From Pseudozyma flocculosa PF-1 (taxonomy: Eukaryota; Basidiomycota; Ustilaginomycetes; Ustilaginales; Ustilaginaceae), in NCBI RefSeq assembly GCF_000417875.1, contig NW_006920873.1, positions 749,177 through 813,176 on the forward strand: 64,000 bases of DNA, read 5' to 3'. The position numbers and the translations under genes are program-made. Positions 34,335 through 43,463 of this stretch are shown piece after piece (position 1 is the stretch's first letter; each line of letters begins with the position of its first letter). The notes beneath the pieces are model-generated. The model saw only the letters and a program-made list of their open reading frames with translations, searched no databases and was not told where the DNA came from.

Positions 34335-34823
34335 CGAGCTTGCGCAAAGATTCCATCACCCCGCAATCCGAACCCCATCGTCCTTGCCTCTGTAACATTA
34401 GTATTCTCGATGTCTTTTGACTCCCAACAGGCGGTCTCTTCCCTGTGCGCTTCGTGCACCAGTGCTTCTGCTGTAGCCGCTCATGTGCAGCCAGGTCAAC
34501 TGCAGCAGCAGCAGCAGCAACTGCGCACACCGTTGCTGCTAGATGCAGCCGCTTGCAGCAGGCCTCCGTGCAAGGGCAGCTTGGGCCTGATCCTTGATGC
34601 ACACAGTGGGACAAGGCATAAACTGGTTTGAGGATGGTGCAAGCCCCAGAGGCCAGGGTTGGGCAGCACACAAATTTGGTCCGCAAGACTCTGCAAGCAT
34701 GTGTGTGAGCTTTTGATCTTGCTCTTACCCTCTTGCGCATCAGCAGCAGTGCCAGCATCCGCATCATCAGCAGCATCAGCAGCATCTGCAGCATCAGCAG
34801 CATCAGCAGCATCAGCAGTGCCC
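34335..34823. other. Low-GC flank with GCATCA repeats
   Basis: No gene is supported. The sequence becomes AT-richer than the neighbouring genes and contains CAGCAG runs at 34501-34521 and a GCATCAGCA microsatellite at 34735-34822. It is continuous in character with the disrupted antisense frame that follows. Confidence 0.5.
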
Positions 34824-35166
34824 CTACTCCAAGCCTTGTCCCATCTTTATCTCCCTTTCAGCCTTATTTGGCTGGTCTGAAGCAGTTTGGACCCGAACAT
34901 GCATGTGCTCCTTGTCAACCTGTGCCTTTGGGCTGCATGGGTGTGGATGAAGCAGAGCTGCTGGCCTCTTGTTCACAAAGACTGCATGGTCCTTGAGCTC
35001 CTGTTTGCACTTGAAGGTGATACCAAGAATTGCAGGGTTGCACTGTTTGGCCCTTGCAGCCTCAGATGCCAAGGGTGGGGCCTTTGGCAGTGCAGCTTGA
35101 AGCATCATGCAACCAGCTTGAGGGTCAACAATGGTGGTGCACAGGTCAGGGCCAAAGGCGCCCTGC
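34824..35166 (-). pseudogene. 3' part of an antisense frame split by the retrotransposon
   Basis: On the minus strand the reading frame from 35159 runs without a stop to TAG at 34824. It includes MMLQAALPKAPPLASEAARA and ends KMGQGLE. Skipping the whole element and one CCTGC copy joins it exactly in frame to the frame at 42290-42662: CTG CAG G then GC GCC TTT GGC. The composition differs from the surrounding genes, and I do not recognise the family. It may be an old mobile-element gene. Confidence 0.55.
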
Positions 35167-35293
35167 TGTCGCGCGCAGCTCGGTTCCGAGTCTTGGCGCG
35201 CGCGGCATCTTTTTCCCTCTCCGCGGCGCGCCTCCCTCCTTGATTGGAAACCATCACTTCACTCGCTCACTTCCTGCCCGCTACGCTGGCACA
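35167..35293 (+). repeat. 5' LTR (127 bp)
   Basis: Begins TG and ends CA and is identical base for base to the copy at 42163-42289. It contains the imperfect palindrome GCGCGCAGCTCGG..TTGGCGCGCGCGG near its start. It should hold the element promoter, but no TATA-like box is obvious. Confidence 0.95.
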
Positions 35294-35311
35294 TGGTGAC
35301 AAGAGTGTCGA
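35294..35311 (+). other. Candidate primer-binding site
   Basis: TGGTGACAAGAGTGTCGA lies directly after the LTR's terminal CA. The TGG start is what a tRNA 3' CCA end would pair with. The tRNA species was not identified, and I found no complementary stretch in the LTR that would suggest self-priming. Confidence 0.45.
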
Positions 35312-35398
35312 GCTCCTCTCTCTTCTTCTCACATTGTCTTCACCACCGAGCTCTGTACCGCACCGACGCCCACCGCATCCCCTTCCCACCTCGCCATC

Positions 35399-37168
35399 AT
35401 GCCACCCAAGACCAAAGCCGACGACGACGCCTCGCCATCCGCGGGCGGCGCCGTTTCGCCCCTGCCCGAGCCCTCCTCCTCCTCGTCGAACATCACCACC
35501 ACACCGCTGCCAGGCATACAGACACGCTCTGCGACCTCTGACGCGGGTAAGACGGTCACGATGTCCGACCTCATGGAAGCCCTCGGCAAGGCCCTGGCCA
35601 AACAGAAGACGGACATCACCAAGTCGGTGAATGCAGCCATCCGCCCGCTCTCCGAACGCCTGACCGCCCTCGAGACGGACTCCGACCCCGCGCACTCGCC
35701 CACTGTACCGAGCGCCGTCGAACGCCGTCAAGCTGCCCAGCGCGAACTCGAAGCTGAACGTCGCCGCTTCAACGAGTCCCGCCTCGAGATCCTGGCCCGC
35801 CACAACCTCCAGGCGACGGACGAGGAAACGGACGACCTCAATCCCCATGACCCCGCCACCATTCCCTATCGTGACAGGCCTCTTCCGCCGCACCTCAAGC
35901 CGGTCGGCCGCGACACCTCCAATCATGGCCGAGAAACAACCCCGGCACCAAGGTACAGCACCCGCTCGCCGGGCCCAGGCCTGGCCCGTCCGGAAAGGAC
36001 TGCATCCACGCCAGCGTTCCGCTACGACTCCGCGGCCGCGGCCGGCTACCCCAGCCGCTCAGCGCATTTCGTCGACGAGGACGACGACGACGAGATCGCT
36101 GCACAGCCGAGCATACAGCCGACCCGCGCCGCCTCAGCCTCGACCATCGCGCCCTCATCAGGCCGCAGGTTCAACGTCAAGGCCGAGCAGATCGGAACCT
36201 TCGACGGAGCGCCCGAGAACCTCGATTACTTTGTCAACCGCGTCGAGAGCCTCCTCGCGCACCACGACTACGACCCAGACTACGTCTTGGCCATCATCGA
36301 CGTGCTGCCGCTCTGCTTCAAAGACTCCGCGGCCGAATGGTTCCAGTACATGCCGATATCGCAGCGTTCCGGCATGCGGCTGGGCTGGTACCAGTGGAAG
36401 GACGCGCTTAGCAAGGCGTTCCGCCAGGACTACGACGCCGCCCGTCTACGTGCCAGCGAGCGCGCTTGGGACTGGCAGTCGGAGCCGGCCCCGCGCTACT
36501 ACTTCAACAAGCTCGCGCTGCTAAAGGCCGCCCACCCCGAGTGGCGAGATGCCGACCTCGTCTTCGAGCTCATGAACGGCCTGCCACCGACGCTGAAGTG
36601 CCTGATGCGCACCAAGATCGACTCCAACTCCACGCCGGAGGAATTCCTCATCCAGCTCCGCGCCCAAGAGAGCCCCTGGAAGGAAGCCGAGGCAGACCGG
36701 ATGGCGTTGAAGAAGCGTCAGCAGTCGACGCCACAGCAACTGGGGTCCGCCCCCTCTCAGCCCACGACGCCGAGACGATCACCGCCCTCGTCGCAGTCGT
36801 CCAACGCCTCCCCGTCGTCGGTCGCACGCCAGTCCATCATGCTCGACTACGACCCAAAGAACGTCTTTTACAAGAGCGTCGGAGGCAAGCAGACACGTCA
36901 CTACCGCCTCCCACAGTCTGGCCGCGAGGTGCAACTCAAGTGGCCGTGCAAGAGGTGCGGAGAAGATCACTTCGACTTCGAGCACGTCCAGCTCACGAGG
37001 CCCACCACGCCGGGAGAGCGAGCGGCCGCAGAGATCCGCGCGATGAAGGCATACGGATTCAACCTCCTCAGCGTAGACGACGACGAGGAAACGGAGCCCA
37101 GCACGAGTGACCACGACCTCACCGCGTCGGACGAGGGGGGCGACGAGACCGCGAAGTCTCTAAACTAG
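35399..37168 (+). CDS. gag: Gag polyprotein of the LTR retrotransposon
   Basis: A frame of 589 residues. The first 150 or so are Ser/Thr/Pro-rich with a helical stretch, followed by a Retrotrans_gag-like capsid domain at about residues 265-420 (ENLDYFVNRVESLLAHHDYD, SAAEWFQYMPISQRSGM, LVFELMNGLPPTLKCLM). A candidate nucleic-acid knuckle follows: PCKRCGEDHFDFEH, spaced C-x2-C-x3-H-x4-H. This differs from the usual C-x2-C-x4-H-x4-C. The C-terminus is acidic. The gag stop lies inside the open region of the pol frame, so Pol is probably made by frameshifting near 37135. Confidence 0.93.
   Translation: MPPKTKADDDASPSAGGAVSPLPEPSSSSSNITTTPLPGIQTRSATSDAGKTVTMSDLMEALGKALAKQKTDITKSVNAAIRPLSERLTALETDSDPAHSPTVPSAVERRQAAQRELEAERRRFNESRLEILARHNLQATDEETDDLNPHDPATIPYRDRPLPPHLKPVGRDTSNHGRETTPAPRYSTRSPGPGLARPERTASTPAFRYDSAAAAGYPSRSAHFVDEDDDDEIAAQPSIQPTRAASASTIAPSSGRRFNVKAEQIGTFDGAPENLDYFVNRVESLLAHHDYDPDYVLAIIDVLPLCFKDSAAEWFQYMPISQRSGMRLGWYQWKDALSKAFRQDYDAARLRASERAWDWQSEPAPRYYFNKLALLKAAHPEWRDADLVFELMNGLPPTLKCLMRTKIDSNSTPEEFLIQLRAQESPWKEAEADRMALKKRQQSTPQQLGSAPSQPTTPRRSPPSSQSSNASPSSVARQSIMLDYDPKNVFYKSVGGKQTRHYRLPQSGREVQLKWPCKRCGEDHFDFEHVQLTRPTTPGERAAAEIRAMKAYGFNLLSVDDDEETEPSTSDHDLTASDEGGDETAKSLN
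37135..37141 (+). promoter_or_regulatory. Candidate -1 ribosomal frameshift heptamer
   Basis: The sequence GGGGGGC reads G GGG GGC in the gag frame, which fits the X XXY YYZ slippery rule. It lies 27 nt before the gag stop. The pol frame, -1 relative to gag, is open from 37111 onward, so a slip here enters pol directly. A GC-rich downstream region could form the stimulatory structure, which was not modelled. Confidence 0.5.
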
Positions 37169-37242
37169 GCAGCGCCAAGCAGACGCCAGACGTCGACCGC
37201 AGGCCGGTCGACACGTCCGATGTCAACGACGCCAGGCAGACG

Positions 37243-40200
37243 ATGACCGTTGATCGCTGGTCGACCAACTCCTCGCCCGCCGACGACGTCGACGGACACA
37301 ACGACCCGATAGACGAGCCCGAAAGATCCACCAAGAACAAGTTCCGCACAGACGACAAGAACCAGAAGACACCACCACAGACTCGTCCCGCCCGCAGACG
37401 CGCCCTAAGCGCCCCGTACGTCCACAAAGAAAGACCAGCCTGGCTCGCCGCAGGCCACCGGAAGAGCGATCAACCCCAAGAACTCGTTAATAGGAACGGC
37501 TCGTACAAGCCGGAGCTCATCAGACGCCTTTCAAACTCTTCCCGCGCAAGACCCAGACCCTCAGCATTCCACATGGATCCGCAAGTTTCCAACCTCACAG
37601 TCGCCAGCCGCCACAAAGGTCTCGACGCTACCGCACCTGTCATCGAGGTCCCTCCCCCCGTCGACACGGGCCGAGGCCGCGCCCACGAGCGACATCTACC
37701 CCTCACCGCATACGTCGCCCTGGACAACGGCGACGCACAACTTTCACTCCTCGATACCGGAGCGAACCTCTCCGTCATCGACGAGGCACTTGCACACAAG
37801 CTCGGCCTGGCGCCCTTCAACGGCCCGACGCTCCACATCGACGGCGTCGGCTCCGGACACACGTCAGGCTGGGTGACCTCTCGGTTGATCATTCCCGCTA
37901 CAAGGCACGGACGACCGGTGCAACTGGCGACCGAGGCCGACTTCCACGTCCTCCCCGACTTCGGCCCGGGCCTTTGTCTCGGTCTAGACGTAGTCACCGC
38001 CCTGAATGCAGTGCTCGACGTCCCTTCCGCCTCCGCAGAGGCGTTCGGCGCAACGTTCCCTATCTTCGACACAAAAGGGAGGCCGCTGACCTCGAAACGC
38101 GCCGGACGTGCTCTGACGGCGAAGAGCAACACGACCATTCCACCGCGATGTCACGCGTGGGTTCCTTTCGACGCCCATCTCCGGCCGGCGACCGACTACG
38201 TCATCCAGAGCAGTGTGTGGACCGACGCCGAGGAGACCACCAACCTCGCCCTCCCGTCGGCCGTGATCGACGACGTAACCGTCGCTATCATGGTAACCAA
38301 CTTCGGCGACGACCCCGTCACGATCAGGAGCAACACACGCCTCGGCACCGCCTTGCCCCTCGTCGCCGGCGGCGCAGGAGTCGGCGCAGGATCGTTCACC
38401 CTCCAGAGTCGCCAGACGCCCGACGGCTCCCCAAGCAGCTCGGCCACGTGCCACACCAGCACTGGGGGTCCCGCACCTAGCGGCGGTGTAGGCGAGACGC
38501 CCGATGAACAAGAAGGGAGATCGCCTCCAACCGACTCCGCAACAGATGACGCACCAGAGGAGGAAGTCATGGCGGACCCCAGCATCGCGCCAACGCCGAT
38601 CGACTTTGCGGAGGATCCCCTCGCCAGACTCGCACCCGATCCGACGGCGACGCAGAAGATCGATGGCGCGTTCAACGTTGGTCTCAACCAGGATGGCAAA
38701 CCGCATCCAGAGATCGTCAGCCTGCTCAGACGCCACCGCCAAGCCTTCTCGCTCGACGGCAGACCAGGTCGCGTCACGCTGCCGGGCACCGCGATGCCGA
38801 TACCACTGCTCGAAGGCAAGGAGATAACGCCAGAAGCCCCAAGGCGCTCCAGCCCCGAGAAGCGCAAGATAGAGAGCGCGCAGATCGAGCAGCTACGCGA
38901 CTGGGATGTGATCGAACCGTCCACCTCACCCGCATCCTTCCCAGTCCTACTCGTAAAGCAAGGCGCCAAATGGAGATTCTGCGTCGACTACCGGGGACTC
39001 AACAAGGTGTCCAAAGACGACCGGTACCCCCTGCCGCGCATCGACGACATCTTCGAAGCGCTCGCCGGCAACAGATGGTTCTCCGGCCTGGACGCCATCC
39101 GCGGATACCATCAGCTCGACATCGAGGAGGCCGACAGGTGGAAAACGGCCTTCATCTGCTCCGCTGGCCTTTTCCAGTACAAACGCGTCCCCTTCGGCCT
39201 CAAAGGCGCGCCCGCGTGGTTCCAACGCTTCATGGATCGGATCCTCGGAAGGCTACGATGGATCCACGCCGTCGTCTACCTCGATGACGTCGTCGTCTTC
39301 TCCAAGACGATCGAACAGCACGTCGAAGCCCTGGACACCCTCCTCACCGCGGCGACGCAAGCCGGCCTCCGCTTCTCGCCTGACAAGTGCCACTTCGGCC
39401 TCCGCTCGCTCGCGCTCCTCGGGCGACAACTGTCCAGCGCCGGCGTGTCAGTGCAGCAAAGGAAGACGCAGGCGGTGCGGGACATCGCAGCTCCGAAGAC
39501 GCTTCAGGACCTCTATCACGTCCTAGGGCTCTTCAACTACTACCGCGAGTTCATACCGAGGTACGCCCAGCGCGCCCTACCGATGACGCGACTGCTCAAA
39601 GGGCACCGGTACAAGCGGGTGGGCGACAGAGACAAGAAGTGGTCACTGGTCGACGAGCACGATCAGCGCACGACGGCCTCACGCGTGGCTCTACAGTGGG
39701 GTCCCGAACAGCAAGCCGCCCTCGATGACCTAAAGGACGCTCTGAGCTCGCCACCAACCCTCGCCTTCCCCGACTACACGCGACCTTTCATCCTCTACAC
39801 CGACGCCTCTCAAACAGCGTTCGCAGCCGCCCTCCATCAGGACACCACCGCCCAGGCTTTTCCGCTGTCGTCAATCACCCCTGCCACCACCGTGCCACTA
39901 TCGCTCGAGCGCATCCGACAGGGCCAAGCGAGCGACACCGCTATACGCGCCATCCGGGCTCGCCTACAGGGTCGGTTCGACTCAGACACGCCGAGCGCGA
40001 GCGACGACGAGGACACCGACAGCGAGACAGACACGTCAGACGCAGTCGAAGCACCAACTGTCCTGACCGGGGGAGGCGGAAGCGCGCCACCCACGGCTCA
40101 ACTCGAGGCACCGCACGATGAGGAACACCCCGCGCCCGACACGACTCCGACAACGTCAGGCCGCAGCCGACCACGACCAGACGATCACTTCGCCCTCCAA

Positions 40201-41991
40201 GATGGCCTGGTAGTCTACGTCGGACCGCATCGCACTCAGCGCAAGGTCTACCTTCCGTCAGCACTGCTCCACGACGCCCTTGCTGCGGCGCACGACCAAG
40301 GACATTTCGGTCTAGCGAAAACGCTCCCCAGACTCGACGGACTCTACTACCCTCGACTCGCCACGCTTCTCCGCACCTACATCGACAACTGTCCCCCGTG
40401 CTTGCGCACGAAAGCCAAGCCCCGGACCGGCCAGCTTTCCCTCGAGCGCACCGACGAGGCGTGCAAGCACGCGTTCCACTCGCTATCGATGGATCTCGTC
40501 CTCGGGCTGCCCGTCATCGACGGCCTGGACGCCATCCTCGTAATCGTCGATATGTTCTCCAAAACGCTGCTGACCGCCGCGTGTACCTCTACGATCACGG
40601 CGGACGGCGTCTACCGCCTCTTCTCTCGCCTCGTCCTACGGCGCGGGTGGAACCCCAAAGTCATCGTCACCGACTCCGACACCAGGTTCATCGGCGAATA
40701 CGGTCGAGCATTCGCCGCCCGCATCGGCGCCGTCCTCCAACCATCGGCGCCTTACCACCAGCAAGCCAACCCCGTCGAACGACACATCCAAACGCTCAAA
40801 CGCGTCCTGCGCACCCTCGCTCTGCAGTCGACGGGCACCTGGGTGGACGATCTCGACGTGGCAGAGCCGGCGATCAACGCCACTCCCTCGCTAGCCACCG
40901 GCTTCTCGCCGGACGACCTACTCTACATCCACAAGCCCAACAGCGTCGAGCTTCCGTCAACCGCAGCCCTTGACGACCGACGCGTCGAGGCACGCGCGAG
41001 AGTCGAGGAGGCCGTACGGAACCTTCTCTCGTCACAGACCGCCGCCAAGGAACGCTTCGATCGTCGCCACCAACCCCTGCCCGACCTCAGAGAGGGCGAC
41101 AGAGTCTTCATACGTCTGAAGGACAGACCCGTCCCGATGGCAGGCACCGAACACCGCCTAGACCCCACCCTTCTCGGACCCTTCCCGGTCGAACAGGTCC
41201 TCTCCGACCACAGAGTCCGACTCGCCCTACCTCCGACTCTACGACTCGATCCACACTTCGACCGTTCCCACCTTCAACCATGCCCGCGGGACCCGGATCC
41301 CTTTGGCAGACCGCTCGAGAGCTCGGCCGTCGACAACAGCGAAGATGACGCTTCCGACACCCCCAGCCCAGCGCCACAATGGGAGCTCGAACGAATCGTC
41401 GGAACGAGAAACTACCGAGGCTACAAGCAGTATCGAGTCCTGTGGAAGAACGACCCGATGCCGACGTGGGAGTTCGAGGATGACCTGCGTGAGGACAAGT
41501 GCGATCAAGCCATCTCCGACTTCCACGCCAACCTTGACGCCCTCCCAGCGCGACGGCGCAAGCGCAACGCCCGTCAAGCCTACACCCTTGTCGCCCAAGA
41601 TCTCGCCGTGTCCGACGCCGAGCTTTTGATCCGCCACGATCAGGCGCACCCCAGCCCCACGGAGCGCCCGATCGCGTTCATCTCCACACCCACCTCCGCG
41701 TCCGAGTCCAAACTCCTTGGCCTCGAACTCGAGATGTCCTGCTTGGCGTGGGCGCTGCACCAACTCCGCCATTACCTCGAGGGCGCCCCGGAGATCATCG
41801 TCGTAACGGACCACGCTCCTCTCGGCGCCGTCCTCAAAGCGTCCTCCAAGTCTCGCCGCCTCTTCACACCCCGCATCGAGCGCCTACGCACATACCTCCT
41901 TCCGTTCCTCGACTCACTCTCCTTCGTCCATCGCGCTGGCAAGGCCCACGGCAACGTCGACGCCCTGTCCCGTCTGCCACACTCATCCTAG
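37243..41991 (+). CDS. pol: Pol polyprotein: protease, RT, split RNase H, integrase, chromodomain
   Basis: A frame of 1582 residues from the first ATG, and open from 37111 if entered by frameshift. Order: aspartic protease (LLDTGANLSV, D171); reverse transcriptase with YLDDVVVF (D681, D682); one RNase H strand, LYTDASQTAFAAALHQ (D854); an acidic linker; integrase with HHCC zinc-binding motif (HDQGHFG, CPPC) and catalytic D1084, D1144, E1179; a GPY/F-like module (LLGPFPVEQV); a chromodomain from W1380 (WELERIVGTRNYRGYKQYRV). The remainder of RNase H lies at the C-terminus (ELEMSCLAWALHQLRHYLEG with E1497, TDHAPLG with D1523, NVDALSR with D1573). In ordinary Ty3/Gypsy elements these RNase H parts are contiguous and precede integrase. 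No stops interrupt it. Confidence 0.95.
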   Translation: MTVDRWSTNSSPADDVDGHNDPIDEPERSTKNKFRTDDKNQKTPPQTRPARRRALSAPYVHKERPAWLAAGHRKSDQPQELVNRNGSYKPELIRRLSNSSRARPRPSAFHMDPQVSNLTVASRHKGLDATAPVIEVPPPVDTGRGRAHERHLPLTAYVALDNGDAQLSLLDTGANLSVIDEALAHKLGLAPFNGPTLHIDGVGSGHTSGWVTSRLIIPATRHGRPVQLATEADFHVLPDFGPGLCLGLDVVTALNAVLDVPSASAEAFGATFPIFDTKGRPLTSKRAGRALTAKSNTTIPPRCHAWVPFDAHLRPATDYVIQSSVWTDAEETTNLALPSAVIDDVTVAIMVTNFGDDPVTIRSNTRLGTALPLVAGGAGVGAGSFTLQSRQTPDGSPSSSATCHTSTGGPAPSGGVGETPDEQEGRSPPTDSATDDAPEEEVMADPSIAPTPIDFAEDPLARLAPDPTATQKIDGAFNVGLNQDGKPHPEIVSLLRRHRQAFSLDGRPGRVTLPGTAMPIPLLEGKEITPEAPRRSSPEKRKIESAQIEQLRDWDVIEPSTSPASFPVLLVKQGAKWRFCVDYRGLNKVSKDDRYPLPRIDDIFEALAGNRWFSGLDAIRGYHQLDIEEADRWKTAFICSAGLFQYKRVPFGLKGAPAWFQRFMDRILGRLRWIHAVVYLDDVVVFSKTIEQHVEALDTLLTAATQAGLRFSPDKCHFGLRSLALLGRQLSSAGVSVQQRKTQAVRDIAAPKTLQDLYHVLGLFNYYREFIPRYAQRALPMTRLLKGHRYKRVGDRDKKWSLVDEHDQRTTASRVALQWGPEQQAALDDLKDALSSPPTLAFPDYTRPFILYTDASQTAFAAALHQDTTAQAFPLSSITPATTVPLSLERIRQGQASDTAIRAIRARLQGRFDSDTPSASDDEDTDSETDTSDAVEAPTVLTGGGGSAPPTAQLEAPHDEEHPAPDTTPTTSGRSRPRPDDHFALQDGLVVYVGPHRTQRKVYLPSALLHDALAAAHDQGHFGLAKTLPRLDGLYYPRLATLLRTYIDNCPPCLRTKAKPRTGQLSLERTDEACKHAFHSLSMDLVLGLPVIDGLDAILVIVDMFSKTLLTAACTSTITADGVYRLFSRLVLRRGWNPKVIVTDSDTRFIGEYGRAFAARIGAVLQPSAPYHQQANPVERHIQTLKRVLRTLALQSTGTWVDDLDVAEPAINATPSLATGFSPDDLLYIHKPNSVELPSTAALDDRRVEARARVEEAVRNLLSSQTAAKERFDRRHQPLPDLREGDRVFIRLKDRPVPMAGTEHRLDPTLLGPFPVEQVLSDHRVRLALPPTLRLDPHFDRSHLQPCPRDPDPFGRPLESSAVDNSEDDASDTPSPAPQWELERIVGTRNYRGYKQYRVLWKNDPMPTWEFEDDLREDKCDQAISDFHANLDALPARRRKRNARQAYTLVAQDLAVSDAELLIRHDQAHPSPTERPIAFISTPTSASESKLLGLELEMSCLAWALHQLRHYLEGAPEIIVVTDHAPLGAVLKASSKSRRLFTPRIERLRTYLLPFLDSLSFVHRAGKAHGNVDALSRLPHSS

Positions 41992-42144
41992 CCCAACCAC
42001 ACCCAACGTCTTCCACACAGCCCCGTCGCATGTCCGCCCCTTCATTCCCGTCTCACGCACATACCCTCCACTCTTCACGCCGCCTCCTGTAGTACCACCA
42101 CCTCTTCGCGCCCATTCCTGTACCGTAGTCCAGACGCCCGCATC

Positions 42145-42162
42145 GAAGGGGGGAGGGGGGGA
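42145..42162 (+). other. Polypurine tract
   Basis: GAAGGGGGGAGGGGGGGA directly abuts the 3' LTR start TGTC. This is the expected primer for plus-strand DNA synthesis in LTR elements. Confidence 0.88.
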
Positions 42163-42289
42163 TGTCGCGCGCAGCTCGGTTCCGAGTCTTGGCGCGCGCG
42201 GCATCTTTTTCCCTCTCCGCGGCGCGCCTCCCTCCTTGATTGGAAACCATCACTTCACTCGCTCACTTCCTGCCCGCTACGCTGGCACA
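42163..42289 (+). repeat. 3' LTR (127 bp)
   Basis: Identical to 35167-35293, with TG and CA termini, and followed by the CCTGC target duplication. The identity implies insertion too recent for LTR divergence, or gene conversion. Confidence 0.95.
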
Positions 42290-43272
42290 CCTGCAGGATG
42301 CCGAGGAGGACAATGATAGCAGCAAGGTCCTTGATGAGCCAGCCGTCCTTGCAGCTGGGAATTGCAATGCGCGCAGGCTGCTCTTCACCGATGCAGTTGC
42401 ATAGCTTGCAGCCCGTTGCCTGACCCCAGACGAGGAAGGCTGGGTTGCTGTCGTTGTTGTATCCTGTAAGCTGGATTGTCAGCTGACGCCAGCGCAGGAA
42501 TGGCGCATTGTCCTGTGCCTTGCCCTCCTCCATCAGCCACAATGGCAGGCAGGTGCCCTGGCAGTCAAGGCTGAGGAGGACGGCGCTGGATGAGAGGACC
42601 GAGAGGGGTGGGCAAAAGACGTTTGCGGCCATGCCCCTTAGGGCTCGCCCACAGCGCCGCAAGGACAGCGTTGATCTGGGTATCGGTCACCCAAAACTTC
42701 TCCAGCACTCCGACGGGATACCAGCGTAGCGCACACGCATTGAAACAAATAATGGGTTGGATTAACTTGAGCATGTCAGGTGCAATAAGCTGGCCTTGTT
42801 CCTCAAACCACGTGGCAAGGGAGTGGGTGCTGTGGAGGATGGTGGCAAGCGCCAGGGGCGTTGCATCGTTGCCCAGCGGCAGGAGAGAGCGCACTGCATT
42901 GGCCTTGTGTTCTGGAAGCTCCTCTGTATTGGCCCCATCATTGTCGGCTGCTGTTTGCTTTGGAAAATGACAGAAGGTATGCATCACTTCCTTATCCAGA
43001 TGCATTGCAGGAGGCATGCATATGCATTGGCTGCCAAGTCCGAAGCCGCAGTTGAGACCACTTACCAGGTTTGTGGGCCTGCATGCAGCCATCTGGACCC
43101 AGACCAGGGCATCAATAGCTCCATTGCCTTGTCTGCCTCTTTGATGGTTCCTGCTGCAAGCACCTTCTTGCTTGTTGTGCCACGCTAGCAGTCTGGCAGC
43201 CTCTTCTGCAGACATGCCCATCTCAGCAGCCACCTCAATCTCATCTTTTGCAATGTTCCCTTTGAGTCCCAT
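42290..43272 (-). pseudogene. 5' part of the antisense frame split by the retrotransposon
   Basis: The minus-strand frame from 43272 (MGLKGNIAKDEIEVAAEMGM) reads to about 42632. There a GGGG run appears to carry one extra base and shifts into the frame that continues GMAANVFCPPLSVLSSS to 42290. It then resumes at 35161 beyond the element. The predicted product is Cys- and His-containing (CICMPPAMHLDKEVMHTFCH, GCKLCNCIGEE) with no family I recognise. The lower GC content and simple-repeat flanks suggest an old transposable-element or horizontally acquired gene, now broken twice. Confidence 0.5.
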
Positions 43273-43329
43273 AGTGTTGCACAGGTGGTGGCAGAGGGTG
43301 TGCAGAGCATGTCACTCCAATTGCCTTGG

Positions 43330-43463
43330 TGTGGGCCTGATGCCTTAGCCACTGCTGATGCTGTTGCTGAAGCTGATGCCACTGCTGATGCTGATGCTGA
43401 TGCTGATGCTGATGCTGATGCTGATGCTGATGCCAGAGCCACTGATGATGCTGATGCCTTCAT
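43330..43463. repeat. GCTGAT microsatellite
   Basis: Imperfect (GCTGAT)n / (GATGCT)n with a core at 43380-43430. A related GCATCA repeat lies on the other side of the retrotransposon at 34735-34822. The two presumably flanked the split antisense frame before the insertion. Confidence 0.8.

Larger units (their letters stand above)
35167..42289 (+). mobile_element. Full-length Ty3/Gypsy chromovirus LTR retrotransposon
   Basis: The 7123-bp element has identical 127-bp direct LTRs that start TGTCGCGCGC and end GCTGGCACA. It is flanked by a perfect 5-bp duplication CCTGC at 35162-35166 and 42290-42294. It carries a tRNA-type TGG start directly after the 5' LTR and a purine tract directly before the 3' LTR. 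It encodes intact gag (35399-37168) and pol (37243-41991). Identical LTRs and open frames show a very recent insertion. Integrase and chromodomain place it among chromoviruses, whose chromodomain targets heterochromatin marks. The LTRs are unusually short, and the RNase H part of pol is rearranged. Confidence 0.95.

Noticed and set aside
39700..42000. Possibility that the misplaced RNase H part belongs to a second, nested element
   Set aside because: The frame is continuous from the chromodomain to the end. There is a single pair of LTRs, and the two RNase H parts are complementary, not duplicated.
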